Positions 40,499-51,510 of a DNA stretch of 64,000 bases are shown in pieces; position 1 is the first letter of the stretch; each line of letters begins with the position of its first letter. The DNA comes from a bacterium M00.F.Ca.ET.205.01.1.1 (GTDB lineage: Bacteria > Pseudomonadota > Alphaproteobacteria > Rhizobiales > Rhizobiaceae), in the NCBI GenBank assembly GCA_004791255.1, contig SRUQ01000008.1:248001-312000 (forward strand). The letters run 5' to 3'. The position numbers were made by a program, and so were the translations under genes. Under the pieces are notes generated by a model. The model saw nothing but the letters and a program-made list of their open reading frames with translations. It did no database searches and was not told the origin of the DNA.

Positions 40499-42580
40499 TT
40501 ACATCGGACCCTTGTCACCCGGTTTGCCGGGAAGCTCCTGCGGGAACAATTCATACTTGGCCTGCTTGTCGGCCGCCACGAACACCCGTTCGCGGACAAT
40601 CGAATCCTCGGCCCAGTTGAACATGAAGATCGGCGTTCCCTGCGGGATGTTGGAGAAGCGCTTGTTGACGATCAGCGCGCCCGGATATTCCGTCAGGCCG
40701 ACATTGTAGACGTGCTCGGTCGAGATCTTCTGGAAGTCTCTCATCAGGCTGGCGCGCTGATCGTTGTCCTGCGTCGAGACGAACTTGTTGACGATGTCGA
40801 CGAGGTCCTTCTCGAACGGCATCAGGTCGACTTCGCCGCTTTCCGGAGCGCGATGGTTCCAGCTGGTCTTCGGACCGACCGGGGCGAGCTGCTCGGTGTT
40901 CTGCACCACCGACGTCAGTTCCTGGTCGTTGCGCCTGATCAGCCAGTCGAAGCGACCGGAATATTGCGAGGCGTCGCGCTGGGTGCCGTTGAGCCCATTG
41001 AGCACGACGCGAAGCCCGAGCTTTTCCATCTGGGCGACGACGCCTTCGGCGAGGCTCTTGTCGGTCGTATAGTCGTTGTTGACCAGCATGACGATCTCGA
41101 CGTTCTTGCCGCCGGCGGTGCCGGCCGGGAAGTTCACGATGCCGTCGCCGTCTGTATCCTTGAGGCCGGCCTTGGCGAGCTCGGCCTTGGCGCCCTCGAT
41201 ATCGAAGGGGTAGTAGACGGTCGATTTGCGGTCATAGAAGCTGGTGCCCGACGAGAGCCCGCCAGGGTAGATGGCGGTGAACGGGCCCTTGACGAGCGAG
41301 TCACCTAGCGCCTTGCGGTCGAGCGCCATGGTGACGCCCTTGCGGAAATCCTCGTTGCGGTTCAACTCGCGGACCGCCTGGCTGCGCTCGTCCGGATTGC
41401 CCCAGCCATTGGCGGAGAAATTCAGGCGTAGATTGTAGCCGATCAGACGCGGGCCGAAGGCGAGCCTGGCCGGCGCATTTGCCTCCGCCGCGCGCTTCAG
41501 CGAGGCGACGAAGTTTTCCGGCTGCTCCAGGTTGGAGAAGTCGGCCGAGCCGGCTACCGCCTGGACGTCGCGGTCGGCCCAGGTCGACAGCTTGTATTGC
41601 AGCTCGTTGAGATAGGGCAGCTGATTGCCCTTCTCGTCGACCTTCCAGTAGTAAGGATTGCGGCGCAGGACGATGATATCGTCCGCCCGGTATTCGACGG
41701 GCACCCAGGCGCCCATCACCGGCATGTTCATATATTCCGGCGGGAAGGCGTTCTTGAACTGGTCGTAGGTGTTCTTCGAATATTTCGGGTGCTGGGGCTT
41801 CAATATGTGCGCGGGGCCGGGGCAGAAGGTGCCGTAGGCCATGGCGTAGAGATATTGTTTGGGGAAGGCTTCCTTGAAGGTCCACTCCACGGTGTAGTCG
41901 TCGATCTTCTTCAGCGTCGTGCCGACGCCGAAGGTTTCCTGCGTCGCGCCGTTAAGCGGCGACACGTTGGGGTCGACGACCTCGTCGTCCCAGTAGAACA
42001 TCACGTCATCGGCATTGAAGGCGACGCCATCGGACCATTTGGCGCCTTCGACCAGATGCATGGTCAGCTTGTGGCCGTCGGCCGACCAGTCCCAGCTTTT
42101 GGCCAGGTTCGGCAGTGGCTCGGTGTCCTTGGCCTCGACCTGGAACAGCGGCGCGGTGCGCGTCAGGCATTCGGAAAGGCCGATATCGATGCCGCCCCAG
42201 CCTTGCGTCTGGCCGGCGCCGTAGTTCCAGCCTTCCGGCCGGCCGCCGATGACATGGCGCATGGTGTCGCCATAGACGCCGATGCCATCAGGCATGTTGG
42301 CAGTCTTGAAGACCAGCGGCTCCTTCGGCAGCCTTTCCTGGACCGGCGGCAGCTTGCCGGTCTTGACGTATTTCTCGGTGACCCAGTCGGGCTCGTGATA
42401 CTGCGGCAGCGCCTTGAATTCGAGGATGGAATCACGCGGCACGTAGCTGATCTTGCCTTCGGCCGGGAACGTTGCCGGCTCCGGCGGGACTGTCGGTTCG
42501 GACGCGAAAGCGTTGAGCGCCACAACCGAGACGCTCAGCGCCAGTCCGGCGGCAATGCCAATTCTGCACAAATTTCTCAT
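40499..42580 (-). CDS. agpA: Alpha-galactoside-binding periplasmic protein
   Basis: 693 residues, family 5 (DppA/OppA-type) extracellular solute-binding protein, long as is typical for oligosaccharide-type members. Signal peptide: a hydrophobic stretch with cleavage near AFASEP (about residue 27). Core motifs include DVMFYWDDEV, LTMHLVEGAKWSDGVAFNADD and YNLRLNFS. In S. meliloti the homologue at this position is needed for melibiose and raffinose use. First gene of the transporter part; agaL1 lies upstream after a 108-bp gap. Confidence 0.9.
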   Translation of the reverse strand: MRNLCRIGIAAGLALSVSVVALNAFASEPTVPPEPATFPAEGKISYVPRDSILEFKALPQYHEPDWVTEKYVKTGKLPPVQERLPKEPLVFKTANMPDGIGVYGDTMRHVIGGRPEGWNYGAGQTQGWGGIDIGLSECLTRTAPLFQVEAKDTEPLPNLAKSWDWSADGHKLTMHLVEGAKWSDGVAFNADDVMFYWDDEVVDPNVSPLNGATQETFGVGTTLKKIDDYTVEWTFKEAFPKQYLYAMAYGTFCPGPAHILKPQHPKYSKNTYDQFKNAFPPEYMNMPVMGAWVPVEYRADDIIVLRRNPYYWKVDEKGNQLPYLNELQYKLSTWADRDVQAVAGSADFSNLEQPENFVASLKRAAEANAPARLAFGPRLIGYNLRLNFSANGWGNPDERSQAVRELNRNEDFRKGVTMALDRKALGDSLVKGPFTAIYPGGLSSGTSFYDRKSTVYYPFDIEGAKAELAKAGLKDTDGDGIVNFPAGTAGGKNVEIVMLVNNDYTTDKSLAEGVVAQMEKLGLRVVLNGLNGTQRDASQYSGRFDWLIRRNDQELTSVVQNTEQLAPVGPKTSWNHRAPESGEVDLMPFEKDLVDIVNKFVSTQDNDQRASLMRDFQKISTEHVYNVGLTEYPGALIVNKRFSNIPQGTPIFMFNWAEDSIVRERVFVAADKQAKYELFPQELPGKPGDKGPM

Positions 42581-42688
42581 TCCGTTCTCCTCCCTTATGT
42601 CTGGACGTCTGCTTGCTGCCCGCCTTGTTTCAGGGGCGGCTGATCGCGACGAACCGGCCTCCCGCCGGTCCGCCCGCGGGGCGAAATC

Positions 42689-44155
42689 TCAGCCGGCCTG
42701 TTTCAATGCCGCCTTTTCGGCGCGCAATTCCTCGATCGAGCGCACGCTTCTGCGCGCCGCGCCCGCCCAGTCGCGGGTCTTGACCGCGGATTTCGAAAGC
42801 CGATCTTTTGCCGCCGGAACCGCATCGGCGTATTGCGGCAGCCATTGGGCCTGGGCGACGACCATCTCGTCCACCATCTGCCAGACTTCCTCGGGCGTCG
42901 ACACCGCGCCGACCAGCGGGTCGTGCAGCACGGCGAGCTTCAGGAGATCGATGTCGCCCGATATCGCGGCATGCACCGACATGCGCTGGACGTTGATGGA
43001 GGAAATGCAGGTGGCCGCGCACGCTTCCGGCAGCGTGATGCCGGCGGCCATGTTGATGCCGAAGCGGTCGACGAAGCCGGGCGATTCGATGATGGCGTCC
43101 TGCGGCAGGTTGGTGATCACGCCGGCGTTCTTGACGTTGAAGTGGCCGCGATAGACGCGATTGGTCTCCAGCGCCTCCAAAATGTGGCTGGCATGCTCAT
43201 TGGAACGCTTGGCGGGGTCGATCGGCTTCGAGGCCGCTTCGAGGAATTGCGGATATTCCGTCTCGAACCAGTTGCGGGTTTCGGTCGAGTAGCGGAGATA
43301 GCCGCCGGTCTCGCCATGAATCCAGTCCGACATGTCGATCCAGCGGGTGATTTCGTCCGGCCGCTTGCGATACCAGGGCAGATATTCCGACAGATGGCCG
43401 TTGCTTTCGGTCGAATAGACGCCGAAGCGCTTCAGCACGTCGATGCGCAGCTTTTCCTGCTTGGAATAGACCGGATGCGCCTCGAAGGCGGCGACCAGCT
43501 CGTCCTTGCCGATGCTGCGGCCGTTCAGCCGCAGATCGATGAACCAGGTCTGGTGGTTGATCCCGGAACAGACATAATCGAGTTCGCCATGCGATTTTGC
43601 ACCGAGAACTTCGGCGATCTGCTCAGCACCGTGCTGGACGCCGTGGCAAAGACCGACCGTGTCGACCTTGCCGTACTCGATCGCCGCCCAGGTGTTCATC
43701 GCCATCGGATTGGCGTAGTTGAGGAACTTCGCGTTGGTGTCGGCGACCTCGCGGATGTCCTTGCAGAAATCGAGGATCACCGGAATGTTGCGCTGGCCGT
43801 AGAGGATGCCGCCGGCGCAGATCGTGTCGCCGACGCACTGGTCGATGCCGTATTTCAGCGGAATCCTGATGTCGTCGGCATAGGCTTCGAGCCCGCCGAC
43901 CCGGACGCAGCTGATGATATAGCGCGCCCCCTCGATAGCCTGCCGGCGATCGGTCGTTGCCGTCACTTTGGTCGGCAAATTGTTCGCCTCGACGATCCTG
44001 TCGAGGATCGCCTTGATCATTCCGAGATTGTGCTGGCTGACGTCGGTGAGCGCGAATTCGATATCCTTGAATTCCGGCACGCACAAAATATCGGTGAACA
44101 GTTTCTTGGTGAATCCGACGCTGCCGGCACCAATAATAGCGATTTTGAAACTCAT
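42689..44155 (-). CDS. agaL1: Alpha-galactosidase, glycoside hydrolase family 4 (first copy)
   Basis: 488 residues. N-terminal IAIIGAGSVGFTKKL (NAD+ binding), NPMAMNTWAAIE, the metal-site Cys-His in GLCHGVQHG, and GINHQTWFIDLR. NAD+- and Mn2+-dependent GH4 enzyme, cytoplasmic, acting on imported alpha-galactosides. GAGGTGAAGG precedes ATG 44155; the frame extends upstream but lies in the promoter region. Sequence similarity to agaL2 is limited to the family core, so the two may differ in preferred sugar. Confidence 0.9.
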   Translation of the reverse strand: MSFKIAIIGAGSVGFTKKLFTDILCVPEFKDIEFALTDVSQHNLGMIKAILDRIVEANNLPTKVTATTDRRQAIEGARYIISCVRVGGLEAYADDIRIPLKYGIDQCVGDTICAGGILYGQRNIPVILDFCKDIREVADTNAKFLNYANPMAMNTWAAIEYGKVDTVGLCHGVQHGAEQIAEVLGAKSHGELDYVCSGINHQTWFIDLRLNGRSIGKDELVAAFEAHPVYSKQEKLRIDVLKRFGVYSTESNGHLSEYLPWYRKRPDEITRWIDMSDWIHGETGGYLRYSTETRNWFETEYPQFLEAASKPIDPAKRSNEHASHILEALETNRVYRGHFNVKNAGVITNLPQDAIIESPGFVDRFGINMAAGITLPEACAATCISSINVQRMSVHAAISGDIDLLKLAVLHDPLVGAVSTPEEVWQMVDEMVVAQAQWLPQYADAVPAAKDRLSKSAVKTRDWAGAARRSVRSIEELRAEKAALKQAG

Positions 44156-44327
44156 CACCTTCACCTCGATCCAGTCGAATGCTAGGCAGGGATCAAAGAA
44201 GGAGAAAACAGCCACGCGCCTGACGACGCATGCCATTCAAGCCAGAATTCGGCTTTTTTTCCTCCCACGCGCTCCTCGGCCGCGGGTCTTCCGTGTTCTT
44301 CGAGGCTGATTATGCGCTTATTCGCGA
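44156..44327. promoter_or_regulatory. Divergent agaL1/agpT promoter region
   Basis: 172 bases between the starts of agaL1 (minus strand) and agpT (plus strand). By analogy with S. meliloti, AgpT should act here to switch on the operon when alpha-galactosides are present. I did not find a convincing pair of AraC-type direct repeats by eye. Confidence 0.4.
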
Positions 44328-45275
44328 GTGCCGCCAGAGAAGGATTATGCTTTCAAGGGTAATTTTGTGCTGCAGGATTTGATCGCCAACGGACAGTCGA
44401 TGCGAACGATCTCGCTGCCCCGCGGCCGCCAGCGCCTGCATGCCATGCCGACCAGCACGGGCTACGAGGTGCGGGAGGGCGAGACCTACGACTGGGACGG
44501 GCGCAGGCGCGGCCAGACGCCGTTCACCGTGCTTCAACACACGATCAGCGGCACCGGCCGGCTGCGCTACGAGAACCGCGATTACCGCCTGCAGAAGAAC
44601 GACACGTTGCTGGTGCTGGTGCCGCACAACCATCGCTACTGGCTGGCCAGGGACGAGCGCTGGGAATATTTCTGGATCTCGATGAATGGCGAGGAGGCGC
44701 TGCGCATCCACAAATCGATCATCGACGTCTCGGGACCGGTGTTACGGCTGCAGCCGGCGACGATCGACCATCTTGCCGATTGCAGCCTGCGCCTCATCAA
44801 GGGAGCGGCTTCGCCTGGCGCGGCTTCGGCGATCGCCTATGAGGCAGCGATGGCGCTCTATGACGATGTCTTCGGCTCGCACGCCTTCGCCGAAAAGCAG
44901 AGCGCCATGCAGCCGGTCATCGACCACATCAACGCCAATCTCGACAAGCCCTTGCCGGTGGCAGAGCTGGTGCAAATCAGCGGCCTCAGCCGGGCGCATT
45001 TCTCGCGCCGGTTCGCCGAGATCGAGGGCATCCCGCCGGCCGAATTCGTGCTGCAGCAACGGCTGCAGCGCGCGGCGAAGCTTTTGACGAAAGCCGATTT
45101 CCTGCCGGTGAAGGAAGTCGCCATCCTGTGCGGCTTCGAGGACCCGAACTATTTCTCCAAGGTCTTCCGCCGCCTCTACGGCATTGCGCCCGGCCAGTTC
45201 CGCACCACCGGCATGTATGCCTCGATGAGGGTCCCGGCCAGGCGCGGCGTCAGAGCGTCAAACGACGAGACCTGA
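44328..45275 (+). CDS. agpT: AraC-family activator of alpha-galactoside use
   Basis: 315 residues. An N-terminal cupin-like sugar-sensing part (TISGTGRLRYENRDYRLQKN and VPHNHRYWLARDERWEYFW) leads to a C-terminal AraC DNA-binding domain with two helix-turn-helices (VAELVQISGLSRAHFSRRF and VKEVAILCGFEDPNYFSKVF). The divergent position next to agaL1 is that of agpT in S. meliloti, which is required for induction. The GTG 44328 start has no good ribosome binding site, so the true start may lie slightly further in. Confidence 0.85.
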   Translation: MPPEKDYAFKGNFVLQDLIANGQSMRTISLPRGRQRLHAMPTSTGYEVREGETYDWDGRRRGQTPFTVLQHTISGTGRLRYENRDYRLQKNDTLLVLVPHNHRYWLARDERWEYFWISMNGEEALRIHKSIIDVSGPVLRLQPATIDHLADCSLRLIKGAASPGAASAIAYEAAMALYDDVFGSHAFAEKQSAMQPVIDHINANLDKPLPVAELVQISGLSRAHFSRRFAEIEGIPPAEFVLQQRLQRAAKLLTKADFLPVKEVAILCGFEDPNYFSKVFRRLYGIAPGQFRTTGMYASMRVPARRGVRASNDET

Positions 45276-45294
45276 CGCCGCCTGTTCCTGGATA

Positions 45295-47322
45295 TCAAGC
45301 CGCGCGCAGGCTGCCGCCATCCAGCCATTCGAGATCGGCTGGCGAGAGCGCGATATCGAGCGCCCGCAGGCTGTCGTCCAGTTCGCCCAGCGTGCGCGGA
45401 CCGATCAGCGGAACCGATGGGAAAGGCTGACGGAGCACATAGGCGAGCGCAATGTGGATCGGGCTCTTGCCCAGTCTGGCGGCGAGTTCGATCGCCCGGT
45501 CGCGGCGGCCGAAGTTGCGCTCGGAGTACCAGACCCGCACCAGTTCCTCATTATCGCGCCGGTCGCGGCCAGCACGATCGGTGAAGAAGCCGCGGCCCTG
45601 GCTCGACCAGGCGAAATTCGGCATCTGCCGCGCCGTCAGCCACGTTTTCCACTCATCGGTGGAAGACGTCACGCAGCCGGCCCAGATCGGCTCCAGCATC
45701 TCGGCCAGCGAGAAATTGTTGGAGAGCGCGCCGGGCTTCTGCTTGCCGGTGCGCTCGGCATAGGCAATCGCCTCGTCCATGCGCGCCATGGTCCAATTGG
45801 AGCCGCCGAACGGCCCGCGGATGCGGCCGGCCTTGACCTCTGCGTCCATCGCATCGACGAACTCGCCGACCGGCACGTCCAGATTGTCGCGGTGCATGAA
45901 ATAGACATCGACATGGTCTGTCTGCAGGCGGTCGAGCGACTGGGCGAGTTGCTTGCCGATGATGTCGGGATAGCAGAGCGGCGAGTGCGCACCCTTGCCG
46001 ATGACCACCGACTGCTCGCGCACGCCGCGGCTTTTCAACCATTCGCCAAGCAGTTTCTCGGTATAGCCGCCGCCATAGACATAGCCGGTGTCGAAGAGAT
46101 TGCCGCCGGCCTCGAAGAAGGCATCGAGCAGGATCGAGCCCGACGAGAAGGTGCGGAAATCCTCGAAGCCGAGCGCCACCACCGAGGCCGGTTTCGGCAG
46201 GCCGGGTATGGCGCGCTTGCCGATCGCGGTGCCGCCGGAGCGCAGAGGCCGGCCGGAGATGGTGCTGGTGCGCTGGGGTGCCTTCTCGATCTCGTATTCC
46301 AGGCCCACTGCCGCGCGCCATTTGTCGAGCACCTGCAAGGTGCCGAGGCTGTCGGCCCAGCCCATGCCCGGCCAGGCGAATTCCTGTTTGCCCGCAAGGA
46401 TTGCCTCGCCGGCGGCATCAACCTCGAAGGAATAGACATGCCGCTTCTCGTTGACGCTGATGGTCTCGCGCGCGCCATCCGAGCCAGTGACGTCGATCCG
46501 GCCGAGGCCGACGTCGCGGTCGCCACCGGCGAACCAGAAGTCCGGCACTTCGATGCGGCCCTTGGTGCCTAGGATGCGCAGCACATTATCCTGGTTGAGC
46601 GAGATGCTGCAGGAGACTTCGGCGACGATGCCGCCGGGAAAATGCAGCAGCGCCGAGGCCCATTCATCGACGCCGGACTGGCCGAGATGGGCGGCGCCCA
46701 CCACCTTGTCGGGCTCGGCGAAAGGTTTGCCCGTCGCGGCACCGGCGATCAGTCGCGCCATCGAGACGGGATAGCCGCCGACGTCCAGAATGCCGCCGCC
46801 GGCAAGATCGTTGGCATAGAGCCGGTGCTCAGGCATGAAGCCCGGCATGGCGAAGCCGAAGCTCGACTTGATCATCCTGATCTCGCCGATGATGTCAGAC
46901 CGGATCAGTTCCACCAGCTTCAGCGTCTGCGGATGCAGCCGGTACATGAAGGCTTCGCCGAGAAACGTGCCGGCCTTGCGCGCGGCGTGCATCATGGCGT
47001 CGGCCTCGAAGGCGGTCAGCGCCAGCGGCTTCTCGCACAGCACATGCTTGCCGGCCTCCGCCGCCCGGATCGCCCATTGCGCGTGGCCGGGATGAGGGAT
47101 GGAAATATAGACAGCGTCGATGTCCGGATCGGCGAGCAGCGCTTCGTAGCCTTCGATGATACGGGCGCCGGGAAAGCTCTCGGCAAGGCCGGGCTTGCCG
47201 GGATTGCGCGCGCCGATGGCCGCCAGTGTTCCGTTGCGCGAGCCGGCGAGGCCACCGGCAAAGGCCTTGGCGATGCCGCCCGGCCCAAGAATGCCCCAGC
47301 GGATGGGCGTGGTTGCGGTCAT
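45295..47322 (-). CDS. Fused Gfo/Idh/MocA dehydrogenase - aldo/keto reductase
   Basis: A 675-residue single chain. Residues 1-~330 form a Gfo/Idh/MocA oxidoreductase: Rossmann GILGPGGIAKAF, the catalytic EKPLA Lys-Pro and GGGILDVGGYPV. Residues ~345-675 form an aldo/keto reductase with the tetrad FDTGYVYGGG (Asp, Tyr), VIGKGAH (Lys) and VYFMHRDN (His). AAGGAG lies 7 bases before ATG 47322; open sequence upstream overlaps the ABC gene and is not coding. The two activities are usually separate proteins in sugar or cyclitol catabolism. Last gene of the ABC operon starting at 51510; substrate unknown. Confidence 0.85.
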   Translation of the reverse strand: MTATTPIRWGILGPGGIAKAFAGGLAGSRNGTLAAIGARNPGKPGLAESFPGARIIEGYEALLADPDIDAVYISIPHPGHAQWAIRAAEAGKHVLCEKPLALTAFEADAMMHAARKAGTFLGEAFMYRLHPQTLKLVELIRSDIIGEIRMIKSSFGFAMPGFMPEHRLYANDLAGGGILDVGGYPVSMARLIAGAATGKPFAEPDKVVGAAHLGQSGVDEWASALLHFPGGIVAEVSCSISLNQDNVLRILGTKGRIEVPDFWFAGGDRDVGLGRIDVTGSDGARETISVNEKRHVYSFEVDAAGEAILAGKQEFAWPGMGWADSLGTLQVLDKWRAAVGLEYEIEKAPQRTSTISGRPLRSGGTAIGKRAIPGLPKPASVVALGFEDFRTFSSGSILLDAFFEAGGNLFDTGYVYGGGYTEKLLGEWLKSRGVREQSVVIGKGAHSPLCYPDIIGKQLAQSLDRLQTDHVDVYFMHRDNLDVPVGEFVDAMDAEVKAGRIRGPFGGSNWTMARMDEAIAYAERTGKQKPGALSNNFSLAEMLEPIWAGCVTSSTDEWKTWLTARQMPNFAWSSQGRGFFTDRAGRDRRDNEELVRVWYSERNFGRRDRAIELAARLGKSPIHIALAYVLRQPFPSVPLIGPRTLGELDDSLRALDIALSPADLEWLDGGSLRAA

Positions 47323-47357
47323 GTCATTCTCCTTGAGATCTGGCAAAGGGCGACCGC

Positions 47358-48437
<1,080 letters not shown>

Positions 48438-48449
48438 GCCGACTCGACC

Positions 48450-49286
48450 TTACTTGACCGCGCCGGCGGCGATGCCGGCGATGAAATGACGCTGCAGGAG
48501 CACGAAGACGACGAGCATCGGCACGGTCAGCATGACGGCGCCGGCCATGATGCCGCCCCACGACACCTTGGTGAGGCCGATCAGCGTGCCGAGCGCCACG
48601 GGCGCGGTCATCGAACCCGGTTGGCTGTTGATCAGCAGCGGCCACAGATAATTGTTCCAGGACGCCAGGAACAGGATGATGCAGAGCGCCGCCAGCATAG
48701 GCCGCGCCAGCGGCAATGCGACGAAGACGAAGATGCGCCACTCCTTGACGCCCTCGACGCGGGCGGCATCGAACAGATCGTCGGGCATCATCGAAAAGCT
48801 CTGCCGCATGAACAGCACGCCGAGTGAGTTGAACAGCGGCGGCACGATCAGCGCCACCCAGGTGTTGGCGAGTTGGAAGTCGCGCGCCACCATGATGAAT
48901 TGCGGGATCAGCACCACCGCATAGGGCAGCGTGATGGTGCCGAGGATGATGGCGACGACCACGCCCTTGCCGACGAACTGGTAGCGGGCCAGCGCCCAGC
49001 CGGCCATCGAGGTGAGCATAACCGACAGGACGGTGTAGGTCACCGCCACGCAGACGGAGATGATGATGGCGCCGACAAAATCGGTGTCGCGCTGCAGATT
49101 GTTGAAATTGTCGACGAAATTGCCGTGCGGCAACAGCTCGATGCCGGGGCTGAAGATGCCGTTGTCAGGCATGGTCGAGAACACGACCATCATCCACAGT
49201 GGAAACAGCCAGAGCAAAGCCAACGGCGTGAGGAAGAGATGCAGCGCGATGCTGCGCTTGAGCCTGGCCGAGGAGAGCGAGCTCAT
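48450..49286 (-). CDS. Carbohydrate ABC transporter permease (MalG type)
   Basis: A 278-residue membrane protein with six helices. The first follows SIALHLFLTPLALLWLFPLW, and the EAA loop is EGVKEWRIFVFVALPLARP. The short periplasmic loop NDGIFSPG-like region is typical of MalG-type CUT1 members. Its start overlaps the stop of the partner permease by four bases (49283-49286), indicating coupled translation. Confidence 0.92.
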   Translation of the reverse strand: MSSLSSARLKRSIALHLFLTPLALLWLFPLWMMVVFSTMPDNGIFSPGIELLPHGNFVDNFNNLQRDTDFVGAIIISVCVAVTYTVLSVMLTSMAGWALARYQFVGKGVVVAIILGTITLPYAVVLIPQFIMVARDFQLANTWVALIVPPLFNSLGVLFMRQSFSMMPDDLFDAARVEGVKEWRIFVFVALPLARPMLAALCIILFLASWNNYLWPLLINSQPGSMTAPVALGTLIGLTKVSWGGIMAGAVMLTVPMLVVFVLLQRHFIAGIAAGAVK

Positions 49287-50143
49287 TTCGGTTCCCTCGT
49301 CAGCCAGAGCTGCACCAGCGTGATCGCGATGGCGAGCGCGGCCATGGTGTAGGCGACGGCCGAGGCGTAGCCAAAATTGAGCGAGCGGAAGCCCTGGCGG
49401 TAGAGCAGCAGGCCGAGCGTCTCGGTGCCGCCGCCCGGTCCGCCACGCTCTGTGATCAGGAACGGCTCGGTGAACAATTGCATGGTGCCGATGATGGACA
49501 GCACGGCGCAGAAGACGATGACCGGCTTGAGCAGCGGCAGCGTGATGAAGAAGAACTGCTTGAGCTTGCTGACGCGGTCGAGCGTCGCCGCCTCATAGAC
49601 GTCCTCGGGAATGGATTGCATGCCGGCAAGCAGGATGATGGCGTTGTAGCCGGCCCAGCGCCAGGTGACCGCGATCATGATCAGCGCCATCGCCGGCGTG
49701 ACGTTGGAGAACCAGTCGATCTTGGGCAGGCCAATGCTGTTCAGGAGCTTGTTGATGATGCCGAAATCGAGGCTGAACATCAGCCGAAAGACAGCCGAAT
49801 AGGCGACCTCGCCGACCACGACCGGGGCGAAGAAGGCGAAGCGGTAGAGACCGCGCGCCTTGAGCAGCGGCGAATTCAGGAGCACCGCCATGACCATCGC
49901 CAGCGTGATCATCACCGGGACCTGGATGACCAGGATGAGCAGCGTGTTCTTGAGCGCGTTGAAGAAGGCCGGGTCGCCGATCAGCCGGCCCCAGTTGAAG
50001 CCGGGGGCGAAACGCCACGGCACGGTGCGCGTCGCCTGGAAGGAAATCAGGAACGAAGAGATGATCGGCCACACCCAGAAGATGGCGAAGATCAGAAGAT
50101 AGGGCGTGAGGAAGCGATAGGCCGTGGCGTTGCGGTTGCGCAT
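49283..50143 (-). CDS. Carbohydrate ABC transporter permease (MalF/UgpA type)
   Basis: 286 residues, six predicted membrane helices. It shows the N-terminal AYRFLTPYLLIFAIFWVWP and the EAA loop EAATLDRVSKLKQFFFITLPLL. It forms the channel with the MalG-type partner. Its ATG follows a 92-bp gap after the binding-protein gene that contains a stem-loop. Confidence 0.92.
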   Translation of the reverse strand: MRNRNATAYRFLTPYLLIFAIFWVWPIISSFLISFQATRTVPWRFAPGFNWGRLIGDPAFFNALKNTLLILVIQVPVMITLAMVMAVLLNSPLLKARGLYRFAFFAPVVVGEVAYSAVFRLMFSLDFGIINKLLNSIGLPKIDWFSNVTPAMALIMIAVTWRWAGYNAIILLAGMQSIPEDVYEAATLDRVSKLKQFFFITLPLLKPVIVFCAVLSIIGTMQLFTEPFLITERGGPGGGTETLGLLLYRQGFRSLNFGYASAVAYTMAALAIAITLVQLWLTREPK

Positions 50144-50198
50144 CTTCCTCCTCCTTCATACCGGTGTTTCAAACAAAGCGCGCAGGCGGCGACGGTCC

Positions 50199-50217
50199 GG
50201 GCGGCAGGGTGCCGCCC
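50199..50217 (-). other. Intercistronic stem-loop after the sugar-binding protein gene
   Basis: GGGCGGCA and TGCCGCCC form a perfect 8-bp stem around GGG, located between the binding protein and permease genes. Like the hairpin after agpA, it probably favours excess production of the binding protein. Confidence 0.65.
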
Positions 50218-50235
50218 GAACCGGGTCCTGGGAGG

Positions 50236-51510
50236 TCAGGACTTGACCGGCAGTCCGGTTGCCGCGGCGATCTGTTGGGCCGCATCGTCGAGTGCCGCCT
50301 TGGCGTCGGGGTAGCCGCCGGCGAGGTATTTGGTCTGCACCGCGCGCACGATGATCTCGGCATCGCTCTGGAACTGCGTGCCGCGGCTGGGAACGACCTT
50401 GGGCAAGGTGGCCAGGATATCCTTCCACACTGCCTGGCCACCCCAATAGGGCAGGCCTTGCGCGACGTAGGGGTCATCCAGCGCCGAGATCAGCGACGGC
50501 ACCAGGCCGAAGTCCTTGAGCATCGTGATCTGGCCTTCATTGGTCTCCAGCGTGTATTTCAGGTACTCGTAGGCCGCTTCCTTGTTCTTCGACGCCGAGG
50601 TGATGGCGAGCGAGGAGCCGCCGAGATTGGCGGCGCGCGGGCCATCCGCAGTGAGGCTCGGCATCAGGTAGACGCCCCATTTGCCGTTTTCGCCGGCCGA
50701 TTCGGTGCGGATGGTGCCTTCATACCAGCCGCCATAGATCTGGGTGGCGACCGTGCCGGCGGTGTTGTTGGTGATCTTGGTGCCCCAGTCGGCCGACGAG
50801 ATGATGCCGGCGTCCTTCATCTCCTTGACCTTGGTCAGCGCATCGACGCATTTTGGCTGGTTGACGATGATCGACAGGCCGTCCTCGGCGAAATAGGCGC
50901 AGCCCTGCTCGTTGGAGATCATGCGGAAGAATTCGGTGTCGCCGTTGAAATCGGCGTTGGTCATGGTGACGCCGGGATTGGCGGCCTGGATCTTCTTGCC
51001 GGCGGCGATGAAATCGTCCCAGGTCTTGATCGATGCCGGATCGACGCCGGCCTTTTCGTAGAAGTCGCGGCGATAGAAGGCGGCCACCGGACCGGAATCC
51101 CACGGCATGGCATAGGCCTTGTCGCCAACCTCAAGCTCGGTGCGCTTGAAATCGGGGAATTTCTTCTGGTCCTCGGCGGTGTAGCCCAGCGTGTGCAGGT
51201 CGACGAAGCAGTCGGGGAACTGGCTCCAGTAATTCTCGGCCTCGCCGTTCTCGACAGAGACGATGTCGGGCAGGCCGACGCCGCCGGCGGCACATCCGGC
51301 GATCGACTTATCGTAGGTCGGCTGGTTGCCGAGATCCTGGACCGTGACCTTGATATCGGGATGGAGCTTGTTGAAGCCGGCAACGGTTGCCTTCAACGAG
51401 GAAGCGGCAATGTTCCAGCTCCAGATCGTGATTTCGCCGGACTGCGCAAATGCCGGGGCAGCGGAGCCCAGGGTAAGCGCGAGCGCGGCGCAGGTCAGTG
51501 TGATGCGCAT
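50236..51510 (-). CDS. Carbohydrate ABC transporter substrate-binding protein
   Basis: 424 residues, CUT1-type family 1 solute-binding protein. The signal peptide ends near AFAQ (residue 23). The mature part starts with EITIWSWNIAA and contains YAMPWDSGPVAAFYRRDFYEKAG and the hinge GGSSLAITSASKNKEAAYEYLKY. Periplasmic. First gene of the operon running to 45295 and divergent from the AraC gene at 51616. The sugar cannot be assigned; presence of oxidoreductases suggests a polyol, amino-sugar or uncommon glycoside. Confidence 0.92.
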   Translation of the reverse strand: MRITLTCAALALTLGSAAPAFAQSGEITIWSWNIAASSLKATVAGFNKLHPDIKVTVQDLGNQPTYDKSIAGCAAGGVGLPDIVSVENGEAENYWSQFPDCFVDLHTLGYTAEDQKKFPDFKRTELEVGDKAYAMPWDSGPVAAFYRRDFYEKAGVDPASIKTWDDFIAAGKKIQAANPGVTMTNADFNGDTEFFRMISNEQGCAYFAEDGLSIIVNQPKCVDALTKVKEMKDAGIISSADWGTKITNNTAGTVATQIYGGWYEGTIRTESAGENGKWGVYLMPSLTADGPRAANLGGSSLAITSASKNKEAAYEYLKYTLETNEGQITMLKDFGLVPSLISALDDPYVAQGLPYWGGQAVWKDILATLPKVVPSRGTQFQSDAEIIVRAVQTKYLAGGYPDAKAALDDAAQQIAAATGLPVKS

